Below the pieces are notes generated by a model. It made no database searches. It had not been told where the DNA came from and worked only from the letters and a program-made list of their open reading frames with translations. Below, one piece after another: positions 48,922-61,219 of a stretch of DNA of 64,000 nucleotides. Position 1 is the first letter of the stretch; the number at the start of each line of letters is the position of its first letter. This stretch comes from Viola odorata (Eukaryota; Streptophyta; Magnoliopsida; Malpighiales; Violaceae): positions 27,055,523-27,119,522 of the forward strand of contig OY829543.1 in assembly GCA_963691705.1 (NCBI GenBank), read 5' to 3'. The position numbers and the translations under genes were made by a program.

Positions 48922-51900
48922 CTAGGGTTGGCGCGCCTGGTGCGCGCATGACTTCATGGTTTGCGAGGACTTGGCGCGGCATTCCTCACGGTTGGCGCGG
49001 CCTATCCGTGAGGTCTTCACGTGGATACGAGTGAGAGCCCTCATGCTCGTATCATCTACTCCCTCTTCAAATGGATTCGTTCTCGAATCTGCGCGCTCCA
49101 TTCCTTTGCGAATGTCACACAAAGTACCTACATAGAAGAGATATGCATCAGCACTATGGAAAAGAGTTGGAAAAAAAACTAAAAGGTAACTCAAAGCGAT
49201 GATGGGAAAATAAGTCTGTAGACTTCAAAACACAAGGAATTTTCTCCCATGGGCGAAGAGTAGGCTTGGGAATTATAACATGAAATGACCCTAAACCACC
49301 CTTCACTTAAGGCCTTGACCGCGGGCTTGAAGAGATTGGCTTGGAGAGCTACCGCAAGGCCTCGGATGGCTTAGGTGCGGGGACTTCATGGGATGCTAAG
49401 GTTGGCGCGCCTGGTGCACGCATGTCTTCATGGTTTGCGAGGACTTGGCGCGGCATTCCTCATGGCTTGCGCGGCCTATCCATGAGGTCTTCACATGGAT
49501 ACGAGTGAGAGCCCTCATGTTCGTATCATTTCCTCCCTCTTCAAATGGATTCGTCCTCGAATCTGCGGGCTCCATTCCTTTGCGAATGTCACACAAAGTA
49601 CCTACATAGAAGTGATATGCATCAACACTATGGAAAAGAGTTGGAAAATAACTAAAAGGTAACTCAAAGCGATGATGGGAAAATAAGTCTGTAGACTTCA
49701 AATCACAAGGAATTTTCTCCAATGGGCGAAGAGTAGGCTTGGGAATTATTACATGAAATGACCCTAAAGCACCCTTCACTTAAGGCCTTGACCGCGGGCT
49801 TGAAGAGATTGGCTTGGAGAGCTACCGCAAGACCTGGGATGGCTTAGGCGCGGGGACTTCATGGGATGCTAGGGTTGGCGCGCCTGGTGCGCGCGTGACT
49901 TCATGGTTTGCGAGGACTTGGCGCGGCGTTCCTCAAGGCTGGCGCGGCCTATCCGTGAGGTCTTCACGTGGATACGAGTGAGAGCCCTCATGCTCGTATC
50001 ATCCACTCCCTCTTCAAATGGATTCGTTCTCGAATCTGCGCGCTCCATTCCTTTGCGAATGTCACACAAAGTACCTACATAGAAGAGATATGCATCAGCA
50101 CTATGGAAAAGAGTTGGAAAATAATTAAAAGGTAAATCAAAGCGATGATGGGAAAATAAGTCTGTAGACTTCAAAACACAAGGAATTTTCTCCCATGGGC
50201 GAAGAGTAGGCTTGGGAATTATTACATGAAATGACCCTAAACCACCCTTCACTTAAGGCCTTGACCGCGGGCTTGAAGAGATTGGCTTGGAGAGCTACCG
50301 CAAGGCCTCGGATGGCTTAGGCGCGGGGACTTCATGGGATGCTAGGGTTGGCGCGCCTGGTGCGCGCATGACTTCATGGTTTGCGAGGACTTGGCGCGGC
50401 ATTCCTCACGGCTGGCGCGGCCTATCCGTGAGGTCTTCACGTGGATACGAGTGAGAGCCCTCATGTTCGTATCATCTCCTCCCTCTTCAAATGGATTCGT
50501 CCTCGAATCTGCGGGCTCCATTCCTTTGCGAATGTCACACAAAGTACCTACATAGGAGAGATATGCATCAGCACTATGGAAAAAGGTTGGAAAATAACTA
50601 AAAGGTAATTCAAAGCGTTGATGTGAAAATAAGTCTGTAGACTTCAAAAGACAAGGATTTTTCTCCCACGGCGAAGAGTAGGCTTGGGAATTATTACATG
50701 AAATAACCCTAAACTACCCTTTACTTAAGGCCTTGACCGCGGGCCTGAAGAGATTGGCTTGGAGAGCTAGCGCAAGGTCTCGGATGGCTTAGGCGTGGGG
50801 ACTTCATGGGATGCTAGGGTTGGCGTGCCTGGTGCGCGCATGACTTCATGGTTTGCGAGGACTTGGCGCGGCATTCCTCACGGCTGGCGCGGCCTATCCG
50901 TGAGGTCTTCACGTGGATACGAGTGAGAGCCCTCATGTTCGTATCATCTCCTCCCTCTTCAAATGGATTCGTCCTCGAATCTGCGGGCTCCATTCCTTTG
51001 CGAATGTCACACAAAGTACCTACATAGGAGAGATATGCATCAGCACTATGGAAAAGGGTTGGAAAATAACTAAAAGGTAATTCAATGCGATGATGTGAAA
51101 ATAAGTCTGTAGACTTCAAAAGACAAGGATTTTTCTCCCATGGGCGAAGAGTAGGCTTGGGAATTATTACATGAAATAACCCTAAACTACCCTTTACTTA
51201 AGGCCTTGACCGCGGGCCTGAAGAGATTGGCTTGGAGGGCTAGCGCAAGGTCTCGGATGGCTTAGGCGTGGGGACTTCATGGGATGCTAGGGTTGGCGCG
51301 CCTGGTGCGCGCATGACTTCATGGTTTGCGAGGACTTGGCGCGGCATTCCTCACGGTTGGCGCGGCCTATCCGTGAGGTCTTCACGTGGATACGAGTGAG
51401 AGCCCTCATGCTCGTATCATCTACTCCCTCTTCAAATGGATTCGTTCTCGAATCTGCGCGCTCCATTCCTTTGCGAATGTCACACAAAGTACCTACATAG
51501 AAGAGATATGCATCAGCACTATGGAAAAGAGTTGGAAAAAAACTAAAAGGTAACTCAAAGCGATGATGGGTAAATAAGTCTGTAGACTTCAAAACACAAG
51601 GAATGTTCTCCCATGGGCGAAGAGTAGGCTTGGGAATTATTACATGAAATGACCCTAAACCACCCTTCACTTAAGGCCTTGACCGCGGGATTGAAGAGAT
51701 TGGCTTGGATAGCTACCGCAAGGCCTCGGATGGCTTAGGCGCGGGGACTTCATGGGATGCTAGGGTTGGCGCGCCTGGTGCACGCATGTCTTCATGGTTT
51801 GCGAGGACTTGGCGCGGCATTCCTCATGGCTTGCGCGGCCTATCCATGAGGTCTTCACGTGGATACGAGTGAGAGCCCTCAAGTTCGTATCATCTCCTCC

Positions 51901-52232
51901 CTCTACAAATGGATTCGTCCTCAAATCTGCGGGCTCCATTCCTTTGCGAATGTCACACAAAGTACCTACATAGAAGAGATATGCATCAGCACTATGGAAA
52001 AGAGTTGGAAAATAACTAAAAGGTAACTCAAAGCGATGATGGGAAAATAAGTCTGTCGACTTCAAAACACAAGGAATTTTCTCCAATGGGCGAAGAGTAG
52101 GCTTGGGAATTATTACATGAAATGACCCTAAAGCACCCTTCACTTAAGGCCTTGACCGCGGGCTTGAAGAGATTGGCTTGGAGAGCTACCGCAAGGCCTC
52201 GGATGGCTTAGGTGCGGGGACTTCATGGCATG
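48922..52232 (+). repeat. Seven monomers including 474- and 472-bp copies
   Basis: Starts 48922 (474 bp), 49396, 49869, 50342 (472 bp), 50814, 51287, 51760. The extra base in the first copy is in the A run near 49171-49178 (eight A instead of seven), a homopolymer slip in a C' monomer. The copies at 49396 and 49869 pair with 52233 and 52706 through CACATGG, CATTTCCTCC, AGAAGTGATATGC and AATAATTAAAAGG. Confidence 0.9.
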
Positions 52233-55070
52233 CTAGGGTTGGCGCGCCTGGTGCACGCATTTCTTCATGGTTTGCGAGGACTTGGCGCGGCATTCCTCAT
52301 GGCTTGCGCGGCCTATCCATGAGGTCTTCACATGGATACGAGTGAGAGCCCTCATGTTCGAATCATTTCCTCCCTCTTCAAATGGATTCGTCCTCGAATC
52401 TGCGGGCTCCATTCCTTTGCGAATGTCACACAAAGTACCTACATAGAAGTGATATGCATCAACACTATGGAAAAGAGTTGGAAAATAACTAAAAGGTAAC
52501 TCAAAGCGATGATGGGAAAATAAGTCTGTAGACTTCAAAACACAAGGAATTTTCTCCAATGGGCGAAGAGTAGGCTTGGGAATTATTACATGAAATGACC
52601 CTAAAGCACCCTTCACTTAAGGCCTTGACCGCGGGCTTGAAGAGATTGGCTTGGAGAGCTACCGCAAGACCTGGGATGGCTTAGGCGCGGGGACTTCATG
52701 GGATGCTAGGGTTGGCGCGCCTGGTGCGCGCGTGACTTCATGGTTTGCGAGGACTTGGCGCGGCGTTCCTCAAGGCTGGCGCGGCCTATCCGTGAGGTCT
52801 TCACGTGGATACGAGTGAGAGCCCTCATGCTCGTATCATCCACTCCCTTTTCAAATGGATTCGTTCTCGAATCTGCGCGCTCCATTCCTTTGCGAATGTC
52901 ACACAAAGTACCTACATAGAAGAGATATGCATCAGCACTATGGAAAAGAGTTGGAAAATAATTAAAAGGTAAGTCAAAGCGATGATGGGAAAATAAGTCT
53001 GTAGACTTCAAAACACAAGGAATTTTCTCCCATGGGCGAAGAGTAGGCTTGGGAATTATTACATGAAATGACCCTAAACCACCCTTCACTTAAGGCCTTG
53101 ACCGCGGGCTTGAAGAGATTGGCTTGGAGAGCTACCGCAAGGCCTCGGATGGCTTAGGCGTGGGGACTTCATGGGATGCTAGGGTTGGCGCGCCTGGTGC
53201 GCGCATGACTTCATGGTTTGCGAGGACTTGGCGCGGCATTCCTCACGGCTGGCGCGGCCTATCCGTGAGGTCTTCACGTGGATACGAGTGAGAGCCCTCA
53301 TGTTCATATCATCTCCTCCCTCTTCAAATGGATTCGTCCTCGAATCTGCGGGCTCCATTCCTTTGCAAATGTCACACAAAGTACCTACATAGGAGAGATA
53401 TGCATCAGCACTATGGAAAAGGGTTGGAAAATAACTAAAAGGTAATTCAAAGCGATGATGTGAAAATAAGTCTATAGACTTCAAAAGACAAGGATTTTTC
53501 TCCCATGGGCGAAGAGTAGGCTTGGGAATTATTACATGAAATAACCCTAAACCACCCTTCACTTAAGGCTGTGACCGCGGGCTTGAAGAGATTGGCTTGG
53601 AGAGCTAGCGCAAGGCCTTGGATGGCTTATGTGTGGGGACTTCATGGGATGCTAGGGTTGGCGCGCCTGGTGCGCGCATGACTTCATGGTTTGCGAGGAC
53701 TTGGCGCGGCATTCCTCACGGCTGGCGCGGCCTATCCGTGAGGTCTTCACGTGGATACGAGTGAGAGCCCTCATGTTCGTATCATCTCCTCCCTCTTCAA
53801 ATGGATTCGTCCTCGAATCTGCGGGCTCCATTCCTTTGCGAATGTCACACAAAGTACCTACATAGGAGAGATATGCATCAGCACTATGGAAAAGGGTTGG
53901 AAAATAACTAAAAGGTAATTCAATGCGATGATGTGAAAAAAAGTCTGTAGACTTCAAAAGACAAGGATTTTTCTCCCATGGGCGAAGAGTAGGCTTGGGA
54001 ATTATTACATGAAATAACCCTAAACTACCCTTTACTTAAGGCCTTGACCGCGGGCCTGAAGAGATTGGCTTGGAGGGCTAACGCAAGGTCTCGGATGGCT
54101 TAGGCGTGGGGACTTCATGGGATGCTAGGGTTGGCGCGCCTGGTGCGCGCATGACTTCATGGTTTGCGAGGACTTGGCGCGGCATTCCTCACGGCTGGCG
54201 CGGCCTATCCGTGAGGTCTTCACGTGGATACGAGTGAGAGCCCTCATGTTCGTATCATCTCCTCCCTCTTCAAATGGATTCGTGCTCGAATCTGCGGGCT
54301 CCATTCCTTTGCGAATGTCACACAAAGTACCTACATAGGAGAGATATGCATCAGCACTATGGAAAAGGGTTGGAAAATAACTAAAAGGTAATTCAAAGCG
54401 ATGATGCGAAAATAAGTCTGTAGACTTCAAAAGACAAGGATTTTTCTCCCATGGGCGAAGAGTAGGCTTGGGAATTATTACATGAAATAACCCTAAACTA
54501 CCCTTTACTTAAGGCCTTGACCGCGGGCCTGAAGAGATTGGCTTGGAGAGCTAGCGCAAGGTCTCGGATGGCTTAGGCGTGGGGACTTCATGGGATGCTA
54601 GGGTTGGCGCGCCTGGTGCGCGCATGACTTCATGGTTTGCGAGGACTTGGCGCGGCATTCCTCACGGTTGGCGCGACCTATCCGTGAGGTCTTCACGTGG
54701 ATACGAGTGAGAGCCCTCATGCTCGTATCATCTACTCCCTCTTCAAATGGATTCGTTCTCGAATCTGCGCGCTCCATTCCTTTGCGAATGTCACACAAAG
54801 TACCTACATAGAAGAGATATGCATCAGCACTATGGAAAAGAGTTGGAAAATTACTAAAAGGTAACTCAAAGCGATGATGGGAAAATAAGTCTGTAGATTT
54901 CAAAACACAAGGAATTTTCCCCAATGGGCGAAGAGTAGGCTTGGGAATTATTACATGAAATGACCCTAAACCACCCTTCACTTAAGGCCTTGACCGCGGG
55001 CTTGAAGAGATTGGCTTGGAGAGCTAGCGCAAGGCCTTGGATGGCTTATGTGTGGGGACTTCATGGGATG
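52233..55070 (+). repeat. Six-monomer unit, first copy (2838-bp offset)
   Basis: Starts 52233, 52706, 53179, 53652, 54125, 54598. About 52447-55026 recurs at 55285-57864. Shared private tags: CTCCCTTTTC (52706/55544), GTTCATATC and TTTGCAAATG (53179/56017), GTGAAAAAAAGTC (53652/56490), GTGCTCGAATC and GATGCGAAA (54125/56963), TTGGCGCGACC and AAAATTAC (54598/57436). Confidence 0.92.
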
Positions 55071-55543
55071 CTAGGGTTGGCGCGCCTGGTGCGCGCATGA
55101 CTTCATGGTTTGCGAGGACTTGGCGCGGCATTCCTCACGGCTGGCGCGGCCTATCCGTGAGGTCTTCACGTGGATACGAGTGAGAGCCCTCATGTTCGTA
55201 TCATCTCCTCCCTCTTCAAATGGATTCGTCCTCGAATCTGCGGGCTCCATTCCTTTGCGAATGTCACACAAAGTACCTACATAGAAGTGATATGCATCAA
55301 CACTATGGAAAAGAGTTGGAAAATAACTAAAAGGTAACTCAAAGCGATGATGGGAAAATAAGTCTGTAGACTTCAAAACACAAGGAATTTTCTCCAATGG
55401 GCGAAGAGTAGGCTTGGGAATTATTACATGAAATGACCCTAAAGCACCCTTCACTTAAGGCCTTGACCGCGGGCTTGAAGAGATTGGCTTGGAGAGCTAC
55501 CGCAAGACCTGGGATGGCTTAGGCGCGGGGACTTCATGGGATG
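55071..55543 (+). repeat. Chimeric monomer with an inserted F-type tract
   Basis: From GCTAGCGCAAGG at 55027 to at least 55205 the sequence is F-type (GGCCTTGGATGG, GGCTTATGTGTGG, CATCTCCTCC), as at the 53179/53652 boundary. From 55285 it is like 52233 (AGAAGTGATATGC, CATCAACAC). The homologous end of the second copy (57865 on) is instead GCTACCGCAAGG followed by an H monomer. A conversion tract of roughly 180-260 bp or a second exchange would explain it. Confidence 0.82.
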
Positions 55544-57908
55544 CTAGGGTTGGCGCGCCTGGTGCGCGCGTGACTTCATGGTTTGCGAGGACTTGGCGCG
55601 GCGTTCCTCAAGGCTGGCGCGGCCTATCCGTGAGGTCTTCACGTGGATACGAGTGAGAGCCCTCATGCTCGTATCATCCACTCCCTTTTCAAATGGATTC
55701 GTTCTCGAATCTGCGCGCTCCATTCCTTTGCGAATGTCACACAAAGTACCTACATAGAAGAGATATGCATCAGCACTATGGAAAAGAGTTGGAAAATAAT
55801 TAAAATGTAAATCAAAGCGATGATGGGAAAATAAGTCTGTAGACTTCAAAACACAAGGAATTTTCTCCCATGGCCGAAGAGTAGGCTTGGGAATTATTAC
55901 ATGAAATGACCCTAAACCACCCTTCACTTAAGGCCTTGACCGCGGGCTTGAAGAGATTGGCTTGGAGAGCTACCGCAAGGCCTCGGATGGCTTAGGCGCG
56001 GGGACTTCATGGGATGCTAGGGTTGGCGCGCCTGGTGCGCGCATGACTTCATGGTTTGCGAGGACTTGGCGCGGCATTCCTCACGGCTGGCGCGGCCTAT
56101 CCGTGAGGTCTTCACGTGGATACGAGTGAGAGCCCTCATGTTCATATCATCTCCTCCCTCTTCAAATGGATTCGTCCTCGAATCTGCGGGCTCCATTCCT
56201 TTGCAAATGTCACACAAAGTACCTACATAGGAGAGATATGCATCAGCACTATGGAAAAGGGTTGGAAAATAACTAAAAGGTAATTCAAAGCGATGATGTG
56301 AAAATAAGTCTATAGACTTCAAAAGACAAGGATTTTTCTCCCATGGGCGAAGAGTAGGCTTGGGAATTATTACATGAAATAACCCTAAACCACCCTTCAC
56401 TTAAGGCTGTGACCGCGGGCTTGAAGAGATTGGCTTGGAGAGCTAGCGCAAGGCCTTGGATGGCTTATGTGTGGGGACTTCATGGGATGCTAGGGTTGGC
56501 GCGCCTGGTGCGCGCATGACTTCATGGTTTGCGAGGACTTGGCGCGGCATTCCTCACGGCTGGCGCGGCCTATCCGTGAGGTCTTCACGTGGATACGAGT
56601 GAGAGCCCTCATGTTCGTATCATCTCCTCCCTCTTCAAATGGATTCGTCCTCGAATCTGCGGGCTCCATTCCTTTGCGAATGTCACACAAAGTACCTACA
56701 TAGGAGAGATATGCATCAGCACTATGGAAAAGGGTTGGAAAATAACTAAAAGGTAATTCAATGCGATGATGTGAAAAAAAGTCTGTAGACTTCAAAAGAC
56801 AAGGATTTTTCTCCCATGGGCGAAGAGTAGGCTTGGGAATTATTACATGAAATAACCCTAAACTACCCTTTACTTAAGGCCTTGACCGCGGGCCTGAAGA
56901 GATTGGCTTGGAGGGCTAGCGCAAGGTCTCGGATGGCTTAGGCGTGGGGACTTCATGGGATGCTAGGGTTGGCGCGCCTGGTGCGCGCATGACTTCATGG
57001 TTTGCGAGGACTTGGCGCGGCATTCCTCACGGCTGGCGCGGCCTATCCGTGAGGTCTTCACGTGGATACGAGTGAGAGCCCTCATGTTCGTATCATCTCC
57101 TCCCTCTTCAAATGGATTCGTGCTCGAATCTGCGGGCTCCATTCCTTTGCGAATGTCACACAAAGTACCTACATAGGAGAGATATGCATCAGCACTATGG
57201 AAAAGGGTTGGAAAATAACTAAAAGGTAATTCAAAGCGATGATGCGAAAATAAGTCTGTAGACTTCAAAAGACAAGGATTTTTCTCCCATGGGCGAAGAG
57301 TAGGCTTGGGAATTATTACATGAAATAACCCTAAACTACCCTTTACTTAAGGCCTTGACCGCGGGCCTGAAGAGATTGGCTTGGAGAGCTAGCGCAAGGT
57401 CTCGGATGGCTTAGGCGTGGGGACTTCATGGGATGCTAGGGTTGGCGCGCCTGGTGCGCGCATGACTTCATGGTTTGCGAGGACTTGGCGCGGCATTCCT
57501 CACGGTTGGCGCGACCTATCCGTGAGGTCTTCACGTGGATACGAGTGAGAGCCCTCATGCTCGTATCATCTACTCCCTCTTCAAATGGATTCGTTCTCGA
57601 ATCTGCGCGCTTCATTCCTCTGCGAATGTCACACAAAGTGCCTACATAGAAGAGATATGCATCAGCACTATGGAAAAGAGTTGGAAAATTACTAAAAGGT
57701 AACTCAAAGCGATGATGGGAAAATAAGTCTGTAGACTTCAAAACACAAGGAATTTTCCCCAATGGGCGAAGAGTAGGCTTGGGAATTATTACATGAAATG
57801 ACCCTAAACCACCCTTCACTTATGGCCTTGACCGCGGGCTTGAAGAGATTGGCTTGGAGAGCTACCGCAAGGCCTCGGATGGCTTAGGCGCGGGGACTTC
57901 ATGGGATG
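55071..57908 (+). repeat. Six-monomer unit, second copy
   Basis: Starts 55071, 55544, 56017, 56490, 56963, 57436. Since the duplication it gained changes such as GGCCGAAG near 55874, GCGCGCTTCATTCC near 57606, GTGCCTAC near 57650 and CACTTATGG near 57820. The first copy is chimeric (separate entry). Confidence 0.92.
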
Positions 57909-60900
57909 CTAGGGTTGGCGCGCCTGGTGCGCGCGTGACTTCATGGTTTGCAAGGACTTGGCGCGGCGTTCCTCACGGCTGGCGCGGCCTATCCGTGAGG
58001 TCTTCACGTGGATACGAGTGAGAGCCCTCATGCTCGTATCATCCACTCCCTCTTCAAATGGATTCGTTCTCGAATCTGCGGGCTCCATTCCTTTGCGAAT
58101 GTCACACAAAGTACCTACATAGGAGAGATATGCATCAGCACTATGGAAAAGGGTTGGAAAATTACTAAAAGGTAACTCAAAGCGATGATGTGAAAATAAG
58201 TCTGTAGACTTCAAAAGACAAGGAATTTTCTCCCATGGGCGAAGAGTAGGCTTGGGAATTATTACATGAAATAACCCTAAACCACCCTTCACTTAAGGCT
58301 GTGACCGCGGGCTTGAAGAGATTGGCTTGGAGAGCTAGCGCAAGGCCTTGGATGGCTTATGTGTGGGGACTTCATGGGATGCTAGGGTTGGCGCGCCTGG
58401 TGCGCGCATGACTTCATGGTTTGCGAGCACTTGGCGCGGCATTCCTCACGGCTGGCGCGGCCTATCCGTGAGGTCTTCACGTGGATACGAGTGAGAGCCC
58501 TCATGTTCGTATCATCTCCTCCCTCTTCAAATGGATTCGTCCTCGAATCTGCGGGCTCCATTCCTTTGCGAATGTCACACAAAGTACCTACATAGGAGAG
58601 ATATGCATCAGCACTATGGAAAAGGGTTGGAAAATAACTAAAAGGTAATTCAATGCGATGATGTGAAAATAAGTCTGAAGACTTCAAAAGACAAGGATTT
58701 TTCTCCCATGGGCGAAGAGTAGGCTTGGGAATTATTACATGAAATAACCCTAAACTACCCTTTACTTAAGGCCTTGACCGCGGGCCTGAAGAGATTGGCT
58801 TGGAGGGCTAGCGCAAGGTCTCGGATGGCTTAGGCGTGGGGACTTCATGGGATGCTAGGGTTGGCGCGCCTGGTGCGCGCATGACTTCATGGTTTGCGAG
58901 GACTTGGCGCGGCATTCCTCACGGCTGGCGCGGCCTATCCGTGAGGTCTTCACGTGGATACGAGTGAGAGCCCTCATGTTCGTATCATCTCCTCCCTCTT
59001 CAAATGGATTCGTCCTCGAATCTGCGGGCTCCATTCCTTTGCGAATGTCACACAAAGTACCTACATAGGAGAGATATGCATCAGCACTATGGAAAAGGGT
59101 TGGAAAATAACTAAAAGGTAATTCAAAGCGATGATGTGAAAATAAGTCTGTAGACTTCAAAAGACAAGGATTTTTCTCCCATGGGCGAAGAGTAGGCTCG
59201 GGAATTATTACATGAAATAACCCTAAACTACCCTTTACTTAAGGCCTTGACCGCGGGCCTGAAGAGATTGGCTTGGAGAGCTAGCGCAAGGTCTCGGATG
59301 GCTTAGGCGTGGGGACTTCATGGGATGCTAGGGTTGGCGCGCCTGGTGCGCGCATGACTTCATGGTTTGAGAGGACTTGGCGCGGCATTCCTCACGGTTG
59401 GCGCGGCCTATCCGTGAGGTCTTCACGTGGATACGAGTGAGAGCCCTCATGCTCGTATCATCTACTCCCTCTTCAAATGGATTCGTTCTCGAATCTGCGC
59501 GCTCCATTCCTTTGCGAATGTCACACAAAGTACCTACATAGAAGAGATATGCATCAGCACTATGGAAAAGAGTTGGAAACAAACTAAAAGGTAACTCAAA
59601 GCGATGATGGGTAAATAAGTCTGTAGACTTCAAAACACAAGGAATGTTCTCCCATGGGCGAAGAGTAGGCTTGGGAATTATTACATGAAATGACCCTAAA
59701 CCACCCTTCACTTAAGGCCATGACCGCGGGATTGAAGAGATTGGCTTGGATAGCTACCGCAAGGCCTCGGATGGCTTAGGCGCGGGGACTTCATGGGATG
59801 CTAGGGTTGGCGCGCCTGGTGCACGCATGTCTTAATGGTTTGCGAGGACTTGGCGCGGCATTCCTCATGGCTTGCGCGGCCTATCCATGAGGTCTTCACG
59901 TGGATACGAGTGAGAGCCCTCAAGTTCGTATCATCTCCTCCCTCTACAAATGGATTCGTCCTCGAATCTGCGGGCTCCATTCCTTTGCGAATGTCACACA
60001 AAGTACCTACATAGAAGAGATATGCATCAGCACTATGGAAAAGAGTTGGAAAATAACTAAAAGGTAACTCAAAGCGATGATGGGAAAATAAGTCTATAGA
60101 CTTCAAAACAGAAGGAATTTTCTCCAATGGACGAAGAGTAGGCTTGGGAATTATTACATGAAATGACCCTAAACCACCCTTCACTTAAGGCCTTGACCGC
60201 GGGCTTGAAGAGATTGGCTTGGAGAGCTACCGCAAGGCCTCGGATGGCTTAGGCGCGGGGACTTCATGGGATGCTAGGGTTGGCGCGCCTGGTGCGCGCG
60301 TGACTTCATGGTTTGCGAGGACTTGGCGCGGCGTTCCTCACGGCTGGCGCGGCCTATCCGTGAGGTCTTCACGTGGATACGAGTGAGAGCCCTCATGCTC
60401 GTATCATCCACTTCCTCTTCAAATGGATTCGTTCTCGAATCTGCGGGCTCCATTCCTTTGCGAATGTCACACAAAGTACCTACATAGGAGAGATATGCAT
60501 CAGCACTATGGAAAAGGGTTGGAAAATAACTAAAAGGTAACTCAAAGCGATGATGTGAAAATAAGTCTGTAGACTTCAAAAGACAAGGAATTTTCTCCCA
60601 TGGGCGAAGAGTAGGCTTGGGAATTATTACATGAAATAACCCTAAACCACCCTTCACTTAAGGCTTTGACCGCGGGCTTGAAGAGATTGGCTTGGAGAGC
60701 TAGCGCAAGGCCTCGGATGGCTTATGCGTGGGGACTTCATGGGATGCTAGGGTTGGCGCGCCTGGTGCGCGCATGACTTCATGGTTTGCGAGGACTTGGC
60801 GCGGCATTCCTCACGGCTGGCGCGGCCTATCCGTGAGGTCTTCACGTGGATACGAGTGAGAGCCCTCATGTTCGTATCATCTCCTCCCTCTTCAAATGGA

Positions 60901-61219
60901 TTCGTCCTCGAATCTGCGGGCTCCATTCCTTTGCGAATGTCACACAAAGTACCTACATAGGAGAGATATGCATCAGCACTATGGAAAAGGGTTGGAAAAT
61001 AACTAAAAGGTAATTCAAAGCGATGATGTGAAAATAAGTCTATAGACTTCAAAAGACAAGGATTTTTCTCCAATGGGCGAAGAGTAGGCTTGGGAATTAT
61101 TACATGAAATAACCCTAAACTACCCTTTACTTAAGGCCTTGACCGCGGGCCTGAAGAGATTGGCTTGGAGAGCTACCGCAAGGCCTCAGATGGCTTAGGT
61201 GCGGGGACTTCATGGGATG
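57909..61219 (+). repeat. Seven monomers H-F'-F-C'/G'-G-H-F
   Basis: Starts 57909, 58382, 58855, 59328, 59801, 60274, 60747. The pair 59328-60273 matches 51287-52232 at 8041 bp (17 units) through GATGGGTAAA and GAATGTTCTCC. The copy at 57909 carries AAAATTAC, otherwise seen only in 54598 and 57436, so the tag has spread to an H background. Confidence 0.87.
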
